31,716 nt of DNA from Pelagophyceae sp. CCMP2097 (taxonomy: Eukaryota; Sar; Pelagophyceae), in assembly GCA_026770575.1 (NCBI GenBank), contig MU657227.1, positions 83,940 through 115,655 on the forward strand, written 5' to 3'. Under the pieces are notes generated by a model, which worked only from the letters and a program-made list of their open reading frames with translations, was not told the origin of the DNA and searched no databases. This document shows, piece after piece, positions 8,452-18,410 of the stretch. The translations under genes were made by a program, and so were the position numbers. Numbering within the stretch: the first letter of the stretch is position 1; the number at the start of each line of letters is the position of its first letter.

Positions 8452-10900
8452 TCAGAGGCCGGCGATGGAGCCTCGGATCTTGGAGATGAGGTGGTCGTGC
8501 GACCGCGGCGCGGCGCGCTGGAGCTGGGTCGCCTTTAAAACCTTAAGCGTTGGATTCGCGAGGACGTCCGCCCACGTCCGCTTCGACGAGCCCCTCTCTC
8601 GCCCGCTCCGTCGCACCTTTGCCGCGTTGGCGCGGTCCTCGACGACTTCGGGGGCGAGCGGGCGGCCGAAGATGTCGGAGACTTGCGGAAGCATCTCGAC
8701 GCCTAAAAGATCAGACGCCTGACGTCCGCGCGTGTCGACCACGCCCGAATTCTGCGCGTGCACACCAATTCGAATCCCGCCTCGCGCGATCCGATCCACG
8801 CGGCTGAGGGGGCGCGGGTGAGTGCCGCCGGATTGCGAGACTTTACACTTGATATTCTGGACGTGGAAAAAAACAACCGCAAAGTGGTTGCCCGTATCAA
8901 CCGCCACGCCCAACTGCGCCTCTCCGTCAGCCGCCGGCAGGACAAACTCGACGAGGCCCGGCTTCGCCGGTTTCGACGAGTCTTCCTTTGAGTAGGCGGG
9001 CCACTCGCTCTTTATGCTGCCGTCGTCGTCGGTCAAAAACCCTCCGCCGTCGGCGTTCAGCGAGAGAAGCAGGCGGCCCGACGATGCGGAGACACTGCCG
9101 TTGCCGGCGGCGTCGCAGGTGACTGCGAGGAGGCCAGACTCGTGGAACCTATGGGTTTTTCTGGACGGATTTCCTAGAGTATCTCCGAGAGTATCTGGAC
9201 GGCGCCGCAGGAACCCCGCGATGCCGGCTCCGGTGCGACTCTCGCCTCTGCCACTCTCACACGTCAGCGCCTCTCCGTCGTGCCTCGGTTTGCCGCCTTG
9301 GGACGCGGCTCATTTGCGCGCGTATGGACCCTGCGTCTAAAGAAACAGCTACGCTTCCTTTTGGCCACCGCAGCACCACGGAACCGTCCGTGCCGCCGAC
9401 GGCGACGACGGCGAGGAGCTGCTGTTGGGAGTCGTACCGGAGCATCAGAGTTGGGAAACTCGCAGGCGCCGCGGGCCACGCGGGCCGCCTTCGCCGCGCC
9501 GTCGGAGCGCCCTTCGTCGAAGCGCCCTTGGGGCCCTTGGCCAAAGGCTTGCGCGGCTTCACGCCGAAGAGCTTTGGCGCGCGCCCTTGGTCGGCCTCGG
9601 CGCCGGAGCCGGGCAGCTGCGCGACGGCGTCTGCTATGGACGTGTTCTCGCTGTAGATAGACGCATTTCTGGCGTCGCGGAGGCGAATTGACGCCTTTCC
9701 GTCGTACTCCGCAACGGCCGGCGTCGGTCGCCGCCCCGCGGGCGACGGCCGCCGCCGCGCATCTCCGCCGTTGGAGCGCGCGTCGGCAAGTGGGCCCTCG
9801 GAAGCGGTATTTTTGCCCTCGGAAGCGGACTCGTCGAAATCCGCGTCCGCCATGCTCGAAGCCTGCGCGTTCGCGCTCGAAGCCTGCGCCTCGCCCCCGG
9901 GCCGCCGCCGGCCGTGCGCGGGTTTGTCCGGGCCCGCGAGCGCGGCGCGGGCTTTGTCGGGTCTTCGATGAGGGCCGTCGTTTGGTCGATGCCTTCCTGT
10001 CTGTTTGTGGGCAGCTTCGCACCATTTCTCGAAATCGGCTTTCAAACGATGCAACACCCCTCGGCCGTCGACGCTCTCGCCGTAGCCGCCGCGGTCCGAG
10101 TCGTCGATGGGGGATTCGTCGAGATGTCGGAGGTTTGGGAGGATTGCGACGATGAACTCGCGGTACCTTTCCAAACCGTCCATTCCTGTCGATGGCAGAA
10201 ACTGCAGCACTTGAAGCGACTCGGAGAGCCGCCGCAGGCCCAGCACCTCCCACGGATCACAGACGGCGTTGCCGCCGACCCTAGGGGCGGCGTCGCGCGG
10301 CGCGAGCGACGGGCGCCGCATGCACGGGATCCTCCAACGGGATGCACGGGATCCTCCAACGGGATATCAAACGCACCACAGCTCCACGAGCGCCAGTTCC
10401 GCGACGGGCGCGAGCGCCGCCTCGCAGTGCCTAGCCGCGGCCGTTTCAAAGCGGAGATGACGGAGCGCCGTCGAGGCCCTCGCAAAGCGGAGACGACAGA
10501 GCGCCGTCGACGGTCCAACGTCGACTCACTCGACCGAGGCCCGGATAGAGTTCGATTGCGCTTTCAGCACCTTCAGCATCGTCAAACCCTCGATTCCGCG
10601 CAGCGATCCGAGGCGGTTGTGGGAAACGTTGAGGTGCAATAGGGCGGTGAGTGAGGAGAGAGCGTCGATAGAAGTGAGCTTGTTAAACGAGAGGTTGAGA
10701 TGCCTCAAACACAAACCTTGCGCGACCCAGCCCGGGACCGCGGAAAGGCCGCGGCCCTGGAACAGGACCACCGCGTCGTCCGCGCCGCAGTCGTCGTCGT
10801 CGCGGGCCGCGCCGTCGTGGGCCGCGCCGTCGTCGTCGCGGGCACCGTCCATCGCGCCCGTCGGAGCGCCTCCGTGAGCGCCCGTCGGAGCGCCGTCCAT
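8452..10900 (-). CDS. Leucine-rich-repeat protein fused to a FAM194-like domain
   Basis: Four exons: 10900-10530, 10478-10377, 10280-9330 and 9148-8452. Introns are 51, 96 and 181 nt, all GT..AG with matching phase. The product is about 706 residues. Residues about 45-165 are SDS22-type leucine-rich repeats (LRHLNLSFNKLTSIDALSSL, then LHLNVSHNRLGSLRGIEGL). They are capped near 165-200 by GNAVCD...YREFIVAILPNLRHLDE, a typical LRR C-cap. A long Ala/Arg/Pro-rich linker follows. From about 450 to 575 the sequence matches the FAM194 (ERICH6/C3orf20) pattern: VVLRWPKGSVAVSLDAG, then GNGSVSASSGRLLLSLNADG, GFLTDDDGSIKSEW and HFAVVFFHVQNIKCKV. The domain crosses the last intron in phase, which supports a single gene. 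Function is unknown; proteins with either module are often linked to cilia or sperm. Confidence 0.65.
10318..10362. repeat. 22-bp tandem repeat inside an intron
   Basis: GCACGGGATCCTCCAACGGG with two further bases (GAT) is present twice in direct succession within intron 2 of the LRR-FAM194 gene. No function is evident. Confidence 0.6.
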
Positions 10901-11133
10901 ATCGTCGGCGCGTCTGCGGCGGGTGAGCTTCGACGAGCGTGCGTCGGGGAGCCGCTCCTCCCTGCGTCCGGCGCCGCGGCGCCGCAACGAACCCTGTTTT
11001 TAGCGATATCCGTTGTTTTCTGTATCGTCCAAAGGAGAGCCCCCTCCAGCCTGCAGTACGCCGCAATTTCGAGGACCGGATCGCGTCCTCCGACCCGCGA
11101 GGCGCTTGAAACGACCGAAATGAGAGTATGGCA

Positions 11134-12727
11134 TCATCGCAGCGCTCGCAGCGCCTCCAAAAGAGGCGGGCCGGTGCTTGTTGCTGCGCGCCTCGGAGGC
11201 GCAGGCGCGTTGATTGAAAAGGGGTAGCTCGCCGTGTACGCGGTGACGTTGGGCCCCTCGCCGGGCCCGGAGAAGCAGCGCTGGATGGTAGAAGACCACT
11301 CCTCCCGGATGGTGCGGGCGAGCAGATCGACGGAGCACTCTTCGGAAGGTTTCAAACTGTGCGCGTCCAATGCGTCGCCAAAGCTCTTCCAGACGCAGCC
11401 GTACTTTTCCGCCAACGCGCGGTTCTGCGGCGAGACCTTTGCGACCCAGAGGCGGTGCTCCGGCGACGAGGTTGGGAGCCAGGGTTTGTATTTGCCTAGG
11501 GAGAAGATTCTCGAAGATACTCGGAATTCCTAGAGAAGATGCTAGAGAAGAGAGTTGGACCCATCGTGGTTTGCCCCATCGAATCGTGGTCTCCCCACGT
11601 TTGCTCACCGGAGAAGTGGATGCCAAACACTGGATTGCGCAGCGACCATTCGAGCAAGCCTCTTTCCACGGGTTGAAGGTATACCGCGTTCCAGAGCCCC
11701 CAATTGTACGAAACCGGGAGGAAGTGCGTTTTTCCATCGTAGTAGTCCTTGGTCAGGTACCTACGTGTCCCGGTGTCCCGGAATAGCGGCCCAAGATGGC
11801 TTCTTGGCGGCCGCAAAGTCCGGACGCGGCGCTTCGCTGGTCGCCGCGCTCCGACGTGCCGCCTCGCTTGGTGACCATGAATTTCAGAAACGCGTCGCGG
11901 TGCGCCAGGCTCGGCTCGAGGAGCGTTAGGGCCCCATTGAGAGCGTGCTTCGCGGTGCCGTCCGAACCGAGCTCTCTCGCGTTTTGCGGATTCCCGGAAC
12001 CCGTGATGCCGCCTCGCGGGATGGGCGAGAGGAAGAGGTGGTCAAAGTTGGCCAGGAAGAGGAGGTCCGCGTCGACCTATCGTCATGATGACAAAGGCTC
12101 GTTCTTCCTCGCAGACGCCGGCATTTGCGAAGATGACTCGTTGGTAGTCCGTCAGCGCCAAGAGGAGCGGGATCTTGGCGCAGGCGTACTGCTGGAAGCC
12201 GTTGAGCGTGCCTTCGAAACGCCGTCGTCCGCCACGGTCCCTCCCGGCGCACTCTCGTCACTTCGGCGGTCCGACAGACGAGATAACGCACCCTGCCGCG
12301 TCACCTTGTGCGGGCACTTGACGATGCCGCGGTCGCGCAGGTAGATGACCTACTTGTGGCGTCTGGGCGGGAAAGAGCGTCGGACAGACGCACCCTCGGA
12401 CAGAGCGAATGCAGCTTGCGCAAGTACGCGGCATTGTCGACGCGCCAGACGAAGGCGACGACGTCGGCGACGGTCTCCGTGGCCATGACGGCCTATGGGA
12501 ACGCCATGACGGCCGAAGGGAAGCGTGGGCGGCCGCCGGCGTCCGGCCCCCCGGTGGCCGCCACGCACGGCGACGGCCGTGGAGGCGTCGGCGGCGACGG
12601 CGTTGCCCATGATGAGGAATACAAAAGCGTAGTCCGAGGCCGGCGGCGGCGTCGGGGGTGGGGCGCCGATGGCGTCGACCGCAACGCCGAGCACCGCAAA
12701 GAGCCCCAAAACGCGCCATGGACCCAT
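11134..12727 (-). CDS. GT8-type (glycogenin-like) glycosyltransferase with signal peptide
   Basis: Exons: 12727-12569, 12492-12394, 12349-12305, 12251-12117 (or to 12129), 12076-11826, 11760-11609 and 11495-11134. Introns are 40-113 nt and the phases fit. The product is about 396-400 residues. The start MGPWRVLGLFAVLGVAVDAI looks like a signal peptide or anchor. The nucleotide-sugar fold follows: YAFVFLIMGN, VADVVAFVWRVDN, then LNGFQQYACAKIPLLLALTD and the metal-binding DAD motif in VDADLLFLANFDHLFLSP. Later come LNGALTLLEPS, GDQRSAAYL, FLPVSYNWGLWN and GIHFSGKYKPWLP, the usual GT8 order. It probably transfers a sugar in the secretory pathway; donor and acceptor cannot be read from sequence. 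The residues before DAD fit the family better if the fourth intron uses a GC donor at 12128. Confidence 0.75.
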
Positions 12728-12879
12728 ATCCCCGCGGGCCACGCGGGCGCCTTAAAGGCCCCGGGGTCCAGCGCGCGCGCCGCAGAGAAACGGGCTCGTC
12801 CAACGACGCCGCGGCCGGCCGAGCGCTCGACTCTAAATTTCCGGGATCCAGTGGATTTGATCAAAACTTTGGCAGTTTG

Positions 12880-13268
12880 TTCTTCAAGTTTTAAACATTG
12901 CGCTGCCGTCGCACTGGATGCACGGATTCGAAACGGAGGATCCTCGTCGGCGGCGGCTTCGATGGGTCTCATTTGCCGACCACCGAGATCATCAGCTTGG
13001 AAGCAATGACCTTTGCGTTAGGGCCCTCCATGGCCTCTGGACGCAAAGGATGCGCTGCCGTCGCGCTGGACGAGCATCGCATCATGGTCGCCGGTGGGTG
13101 CATTCGTATGCCGGACAGTTGAATACGACGGAGATCCTCGAAACCCGGATCATGTCGTTCGCGCCCGGTCCAACGATGAGCTCGGTGGCGAGGAGGCGGA
13201 GGACACGCCATTGGCCATGGCTCCTCGACGTGGCGACGATTGAGTTTTCGCCCGGCCCGGCCATGTAG
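12880..13268 (+). pseudogene. Third kelch-repeat copy, multiply frameshifted
   Basis: Pieces of the same kelch family appear in shifting frames: CAAVALDA near 12900, then RRILVGGGFDGSHLPTTEII with LEAMTFALGPSMASGRKGCA (to a stop at 13122). In the next frame come LNTTEILETRIMSFAPGPTM and then LLDVATIEFSPGPAM-stop at about 13268. At least two frameshifts and several stops break it, and no BTB domain or CCCGA tail accompanies it. I infer an old, decayed copy. Confidence 0.65.
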
Positions 13269-13565
13269 GCTGGGCGCGATCGATTCGCAGTCCGACTCGA
13301 CGCCCGGCCGCGGACGGGCGCCCCCGCATCATCCTGGTCGGGGGTCGAAACGGCCCTCAACAAGTGTTGACGACGGTGCTGAGGAGCAGGGCAGCGCACC
13401 CTCGGCACGCCGCCGCACCTGAACCCCCCCAAAGACCGCGCCGCCGCCGCACCTGCACCTCCACGCGCCCGTGGAACACGGCATCAAAGGCACGAACCGC
13501 CGCCCCATCCAGACGCACCCCGACGATGCAGACGTCGACAGGCCATTTGAAAGGTGTGATTTACG
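13269..13565. other. Unassigned stretch after the kelch remnant
   Basis: Frames here are Arg/Pro-rich and unsupported. The beginning may be the eroded tail of the kelch pseudogene (ARPRTGAPASSWSGVE-type reading). Nothing else was recognised. Confidence 0.3.
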
Positions 13566-14660
13566 TTACAAGTTCACTTGTCGCCTCGAGTGGTCCGCGC
13601 GCGTGCCTCGGAGGACCCACGTCTCGTCGAAGCAGCCTTCGACGCCGACCCGAAAGTCCAAAGAGACTCTGGTATGGATTGAGGGGTTGGCGGGGACGTG
13701 ATGCCGGCAACAGCTGCCCCAAAACGCGGCGACGTCGCCTCTTGTCACTTCCAGAGCGTGGAAGTCGCCGAGGCCGGGTGTCGTCTCGACCCATAAAGTG
13801 GTCTGCGTGAGCTTGTAGCTTGTCAACGGCATCCAGAAATTTAGCTCCCCAGCTTGATGGCCGTATTTCACGTCCGAGTGCGTCGGCACAAAACGGTTCG
13901 ACGGGCCGCCCTGGAGGCGCAGAGTGGGTGGGTGCTGGTACCAAAACTTGTGAGGTTTGTCCGCCGCGTACTCGGCAGGGTCTGCTCTTACGAGCCTGGC
14001 TTTCAGCCACGGCAGCACAACTTGATGGATCAGCGATTCATAGAGTCGGAGGAAGTGGGCGTCGGCGAGGACGTTGTTGGTGAGCTCGATCTGCTTGGCG
14101 TTGTCGGACCACGCGTCGTCCGCAAGGCGAAAGTCCTCGAGGCGACCCTCGAGGCGACCGGTTTGCCGTCTCTGCGCAGGGCCGGCCGCCGCCTCGTCGG
14201 ACGGCACCGCCTCGCGCGCGTCGGGCGCCGCCATGTCGAGCGCCTCGGATGGCGCCGCGTCGGGTGCGTCGCTCGCCGCGTCGGGTGCGTCAGGCACCGC
14301 GTCGCGCGCGTCGGGCGCTGCGTCGCGCGCGTCGCTCGCGTCGGGCGCCGCCGAATCGCGCGCGTTTGGCGCCGCCGCGTCGGTTTCCGCGTCGGCAAAG
14401 TGTCCGAGGCCCGGCGTCCTCTGGAGGAGTTGCGCGATGGCGCCGCGGAGGTCGATTCGGGTCTCGTCGTACGTTATTTTGGTCTCATTTAGCAAGCTCA
14501 AAGGCAGCTTCCTCGCCGCAAGCGGCCCAGCCGCCTTGGGCCGAGACCGCGAGAACCGCGTCGTGTGCAGCGAAGAACGCAGCACCATCGAACCGAGTAA
14601 GCAGACGCATCCGCGCCGCCGCGAGTTTTGAAGCTTCGCCGAGTCGGTTCGGCGAGACAT
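13566..14660 (-). CDS. 2-oxoglutarate/Fe(II)-type oxygenase-like protein
   Basis: Single-exon frame of 364 residues starting at ATG 14660. The C-terminal half carries a double-stranded beta-helix oxygenase signature: PTHSDVKYGHQAGELNFWMP gives an HxD pair at about His261/Asp263, LWVET...GDFHALEVTRGDV follows, and CRHHVPANPSIHTRVSLDFR supplies the distal His (about 320) and the Arg (about 331) that would bind 2-oxoglutarate. The pattern GELNFWMPLT...RHYVP resembles StrG-like or phytanoyl-CoA-dioxygenase-like proteins; the substrate is unknown. The N-terminal region contains an unusual insert of about 70 residues of degenerate APDA/RDA repeats (about 95-160), probably disordered and expanded from a GC-rich microrepeat. 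The usual core before and after the insert is continuous, so I regard the gene as intact. Confidence 0.65.
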   Translation of the reverse strand: MSRRTDSAKLQNSRRRGCVCLLGSMVLRSSLHTTRFSRSRPKAAGPLAARKLPLSLLNETKITYDETRIDLRGAIAQLLQRTPGLGHFADAETDAAAPNARDSAAPDASDARDAAPDARDAVPDAPDAASDAPDAAPSEALDMAAPDAREAVPSDEAAAGPAQRRQTGRLEGRLEDFRLADDAWSDNAKQIELTNNVLADAHFLRLYESLIHQVVLPWLKARLVRADPAEYAADKPHKFWYQHPPTLRLQGGPSNRFVPTHSDVKYGHQAGELNFWMPLTSYKLTQTTLWVETTPGLGDFHALEVTRGDVAAFWGSCCRHHVPANPSIHTRVSLDFRVGVEGCFDETWVLRGTRADHSRRQVNL

Positions 14661-14948
14661 TTGTGTCGCCCCGACCTACCGGGATATAAATAACCAACCC
14701 TCACCTCACCTACTTCCCGACCTTGAAAGGGACGGGCGAGCGGCGCCCTGCACTGCACCGGCGCGCGCGATCCAGACATGCAGCTTCCCGGAGACGTGCT
14801 GCTTCGCTTTCGATCGGGATCCCTCTGACATCGGGCCGAGGTGGGAGGCCACCACGAGCAGTTTTTCGTTTCGCGAAGTCATCTAGCCCATCCCATGTGC
14901 ATCAGCAAGCCCTGTTTTGGGGGGACATGAGACTATTTTTTACTACAA
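14661..14948. other. Intergenic region between oxygenase and eL42
   Basis: No gene is seen. TATAAATA (14686-14693) lies in an AT-richer patch just upstream of the minus-strand oxygenase ATG, but it is too close to that ATG to call a TATA box with confidence. Confidence 0.3.
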
Positions 14949-15508
14949 CTAGTACGTGTGGCCGGAAGTCTTCTTCTTCTCGCCAAGTTCGAAATGCTTG
15001 CACCGCTTGATCGTCAGCTGCTTCTTCGCCTTGCACTCCTTGCACTCCAAACGCAACACGACCTTCTTCGTCGTCTTGGCCTACGAGGAAAGAAGCGTGA
15101 GAGACCGGGCGCGAGGCAACAAGGTCCCTTCGCTCATCGCCGGGAAGGGAGCGCACCTTCTTGTGGAAGATAGGCTTGGTCTGGCCGCCGTAGCCCATCT
15201 GCTTGGAGTCGTAACGCCGCTTGCCCTACGAGTTTTGAAAGGTGAGCTCGTGCGCCGGCTGCGGCATGGGCGCATATCGTCCGGCGACCTCCGGCGCCGC
15301 CGCAGCGGCGCGCGGAGAGGCGTTGTCTTAGAGGGCGGCGCTCCAATGCGGGCTGTGCCTCTACGCGCGGCCTTATCAAAGGCTTGAGACGAACCTGCGC
15401 GAAGTTGGACGCCTTGCCCGCCTTGTACTGCGTCACCTTGTGCAGAGTGTGCTTCTTGCACTTCTTGCCCTTGCAGAAGGTCTTACGCTCCTTGGGCATG
15501 TTGACCAT
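14949..15508 (-). CDS. RPL44: 60S ribosomal protein eL42 (L44/L36a)
   Basis: Three exons give a complete 104-residue protein: 15508-15395 ([20 protein letters not shown]...NFAQ), 15225-15157 ([23 protein letters not shown]) and 15080-14949 ([20 protein letters not shown]...KTSGHTY-stop). Introns are 169 and 76 nt, phase 0, and end in CTCGTAG. Length (about 105) and all landmarks match the family: the two CxxC pairs of the zinc ribbon (FCKGKKC and ECKEC), and the GGQTKP motif near the ribosomal E site that is methylated in other eukaryotes. CTCGTAG also stands directly before the start codon, suggesting a 5' untranslated exon and intron upstream (about 15509-15760). This is the most secure gene in the window. 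Confidence 0.95.
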
Positions 15509-15981
15509 CCTACGAGGGGCGGACCATGAGCTGAAGCTCGACCTTTTGAAAGGACCTCCTCGGCGAGGCCACCTCGCCGGGGCCGCAGCTCTAAACGGGG
15601 CCCGGGCCGCCGCCGCGTGCCGCGCGAGCGTGCCGGCCCCACCCTGGGCTCCACGCGGCACCGCCGCAGCGCCGACGGACCTGCTGAAGCGACTCTGCCG
15701 AGCTGAGCTAAGATTGGGCGAAGACGGAGTACAATGAGCGACGGCGCGGGGCCGCATGGACTAAATTTGTATTTGCAGCCTGACTTTCGGAAAAGATCCT
15801 TCTGCGCGCGTCGGGGGGCCTTGCGCGCGCGCGGTGCGGTGCGGCGGCGCGGCGGCGGGCCGAACCTCGCGAAAAAACGGCCGCGGCGCCGCGGATCTTT
15901 TTGTGGCAGTCTCGTTGGACAGCGACGTCTTTTCCCGCCGGACAAGTTTCTCCGGCCCGGTCGAGCGGCCTCCGCGACGCC
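15509..15981. promoter_or_regulatory. Divergent promoter region between eL42 and the DUF2439-like gene
   Basis: These 473 bases separate two genes transcribed in opposite directions. The part next to eL42 ends in CCCCTCGTAG on the minus strand immediately before its ATG, which would make it a 5' UTR intron. The remainder is very GC-rich and shows no reading frame I can support. Confidence 0.35.
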
Positions 15982-16871
15982 ATGCGTCTTGTCGACTGTC
16001 TTTACACGGCCAACCCGAAGAAGAAGCGCCCCGTCTGGGTCGACGCGCGCCTCGCCGTCGCCGAGTCGGGCGGCGAGGCGAGACTGGAAGAGGCGAGACC
16101 GGCGGGCGTCTTCTTTCGAATAGCAGACTTTTCGCTCTCGCAACAAGACGTCCGAGGCCTCGAGGCCCGCGGATGGCTCGGCGGCTGCGCCACGGAGACG
16201 GACGCCCTCACGTGAGCGCCCGTTTTTGCGGGGGACTGTTTGAACCGCGGAAGCAAAGAGGACCCCCGTCGAACCTGCCGAGAGGCTCGTCCTTCGTTTG
16301 CCCGTCTCCACGTCTACGCGCAGCATCTCGGTGGGCCCGCCGGCGCACCAGCGTTTTCTGCTCATGGTGGAATCTCGAGCTTGCGAGGACAGTTTGTCGT
16401 TTTACGACCTCGGCCCAAACCCGCGCCCAACCAGCCGGATACCGGCAGTGACGCAGATGTGAGAGGCAGGGGGATCTCGTCGTGGCCGTCGAACGCGAAT
16501 GCCGCGGCCGTCGTACGCGAATGCCGCGACGCCTTTTGAACGTCGTAAAAGGCGACGTGCTGCTCCAGCCGGCAGTCCATCCTCCACCGCCGCACCTCCT
16601 CCGCGCCAGCCCGCACCCGCCGCAAACGCCGCCGGCCGCGCCGGCTCGGGCGCCGGAAGAAGCGCCCGAGCCCCTCTCGCAACACGCGGAGCCGCGCGCG
16701 CATCTCGCGGAGCCCCACGCGCAGCACGGCCCTTCGACCTTTGCAGACGCCGCCGCCGAGGCGCGCCGGGCGAAGCGCGCGAGGGAGCGCGACGGCGCCG
16801 AGGCCCCGCCGTGCGTGGCTGCCGCAAATCGAGAGAGGTTCAAACGACGCGGCGAGTCCGGGATATCCTAG
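15982..16871 (+). CDS. Three-exon protein with DUF2439-like N-terminus
   Basis: Exons 15982-16211, 16261-16447 and 16569-16871 join in phase across introns of 49 nt (GTGAGC...AGAG) and 121 nt (GTGACG...CTCCAG), giving about 239 residues. The start, MRLVDCLYTANPKKKRPVWV followed by DARLAV, resembles the beginning of the DUF2439 domain found in ZGRF1-type DNA-repair helicases (CLYT, then Lys-rich, then W-x-D). The second exon reads ERLVLRLPVSTSTRSISVGP and HQRFLLMVESRACEDSLSFY. The C-terminus is Pro/Ala-rich with a basic helix (FADAAAEARRAKRARERDGA) that could be nuclear. No helicase motifs are present, so if the domain call is right this is a stand-alone protein. The second donor is a choice among alternatives made by phase. 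Confidence 0.45.
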
Positions 16872-17049
16872 GCCCCCGGTCCAGTTCGAGCGCGGCGATG
16901 CAACGCTGCGGCGGCTCGAGGGCAGCGGCACGGTGCGTCCGAAGCGATCCGAGCGTCCGCCTCTGATTGCGAAACACTAGCTACGCCCCGCCGGCACCGC
17001 GCCCGGCGTCTCTGATTTGCGACGCGTGCGGCGCGGCGACGCGTACCGA

Positions 17050-17456
17050 CCGCAGGCCTCGTGCCGGACGCGCTGCGCACCGAGGCGGTAAGGTTGCCCG
17101 GCGCTCTTCGCCAGTCTTGTCATAGCAATGCGAACCTTGCGACTGCGACCCTTGCGACTGCCCGACGCAGGCCGAGGGCAACGCCGACGAGCTGGAGAGG
17201 GTGCGGCCCTCCCTCTGGGCGCTGCCTCGCTCCTGCCGCCGTTTGCTGCATCGTCGCGGCGTAGGCGCACGTGGCCGAGGTGCTCGCTTTGGCGCGGTCG
17301 GCGGTCGGCAACGACCCGGATCTGCGCATGACCGACGACGAGATGCTCCGCCTCGCCATCCAGCTCGAAGTCGCAAAGGCGCCTTTGCTGCCGCCGGCGG
17401 ACCGCGCAAGGCCGCGCGAGCGGCCGTGTCTTGAACGGCCACGGGACCACTTTTGA
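17050..17456 (+). CDS. Small spliced helical protein with UIM-like helix (5' end unresolved)
   Basis: Two exons are supported: 17172-17201 (AEGNADELER) and about 17265-17456 (AHVAEVLALARSAVGNDPDL followed by RMTDDEMLRLAIQLEVAKAP, ending at TGA 17456). They are joined across a pyrimidine-rich intron in phase 0. A preceding exon ending at about 17092 (LVPDALRTEA, donor GTAAGG) fits in phase. The stretch DDEMLRLAIQLEVAKA resembles a ubiquitin-interacting motif (acidic patch, Leu, central Ala), but the usual Ser is replaced by Glu, so binding is doubtful. The start codon was not found; 16898 is one candidate that does not join in phase in my hands. Confidence 0.4.
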
Positions 17457-17518
17457 TATAAGCGGACCACTTTTGATAACGCCGCACTTTTGATAACGCC
17501 GCACTTTTGCCAACGCCC
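17441..17518. repeat. 17-bp imperfect tandem repeat
   Basis: Four copies of a unit close to CACTTTTGATAACGCCG or GACCACTTTTGATA follow one another. The repeat lies across the 3' end of the small gene above and before the next gene. It is AT-richer than its surroundings. The phrase CCACTTTT also recurs in pairs near 6040-6070. Confidence 0.7.
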
Positions 17519-17729
17519 GAGGCGCCGCCGGCGGCGGACCGGCGGAGCAAGGTCGAGGCCGCGGGAGCATCGCACTTCGTCTGGGGAGCAGGTCCGGACC
17601 CTCAGGCTGCGCGTTCCGGCGGTCCAGATCATGATATGCGTATGCGCATATGCCGGCATGCCCCCGGTGGCCGTCAATTCCGGCGATAGGGAGCGGTTAA
17701 CCCCGCCCCGCGACACCGGTGGCCCCGCG

Positions 17730-18410
17730 ATGGGCCTCCTCGAATCCGGCGACGCGTTGTACGTCTCTCTGGCTCGGACGTCTCGGCGCGACGCGGCGGT
17801 GCGGCTGCAAGCGGCGCTTCAAGCGGTCCTCGAAGAAACCGCCCAGGGACAGCGCCAAAACGCGACGCTCCGAAGGCAAATCTCCCGATTAGACGTCGCC
17901 ATCGACCGCCGAGCAGAGGAGCAGGCCACCGGCGTCCGACGGCCCTCGAAGGAGGCGGCAAAAGGAGAGGCCCCCGTGTTTTTGGAGGTGTCATAATGGG
18001 TGTTTAAGGAGGTGTCCGCGTCGGACGGGTGTACCCATAGGCGTTCGCTGGCTGTGGACGAGCTGCGGCGGTGCGCTTGTACGCCTCGCGGGGCGGCGTC
18101 GCTGTCGTTGGCGGTGCCGCAGATTGAAAAGAGGGTGCGGCACTTGGAGCACGCCCTTCGCGATAAACGAAACGAGGTCCGCAAAATCGCTTCAAAGCCC
18201 CACGCCACGGTGCGCCGCCCGTCCGCTGGAGTGTTGTGCTCGCCACGGCCCGCGCGGGTGCTCGCGTCGCCGTTGCACGCCTCTGGATAGGCGATCGCCG
18301 AAACGGACCTCGCAGCCGAGGAGTACCGCCACGAGATGCGCCGCCTCCAGCGACTCCTCGCAGAGAGAGCGGCAGAGGCCCTCGCCAGCCCGAGGCCCGG
18401 AAGAGCGTGA
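17730..18410 (+). CDS. Three-exon coiled-coil protein, 143 residues
   Basis: Exons 17730-17987 (86 codons), 18123-18176 (18 codons, IEKRVRHLEHALRDKRNE) and 18291-18410 (AIAETDLAAEEYRHEMRRLQ, ending LASPRPGRA-stop). All junctions are phase 0 with GT..AG introns of 135 and 114 nt. The first exon reads MGLLESGDALYVSLARTSRR and AAVRLQAALQAVLEETAQGQ, then RQNATLRRQISRLDVAIDRR. Heptad-like spacing of Leu, Ile and Val with flanking charges continues through all three exons, so the product is one long coiled coil. Frames that read through the introns contain stops, supporting splicing. No family was recognised; a structural or centrosomal/flagellar role is possible but not shown. Confidence 0.6.

Noticed and set aside
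9257..10321. Separate minus-strand 354-residue gene
   Set aside because: Its N-terminal part reads an intron; with splicing it is the third exon of the LRR-FAM194 gene, and both ends join in phase to neighbouring exons.
14686..14693. TATAAATA as a TATA box
   Set aside because: It is only about 26 bases from the minus-strand ATG, leaving no room for a transcript leader, and there is no plus-strand gene start downstream.
15433..16365. Minus-strand 310-residue frame overlapping eL42's 5' region and the DUF2439-like gene
   Set aside because: It overlaps the better-supported plus-strand exons and is Arg-rich without motifs.
16977..17570. Long minus-strand frames (190-197 residues) over the small helical gene
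   Set aside because: They are Arg/Pro-rich shadows, include the tandem ACTTTTGATA repeat as protein, and have no family features; the plus strand gives coherent helices.
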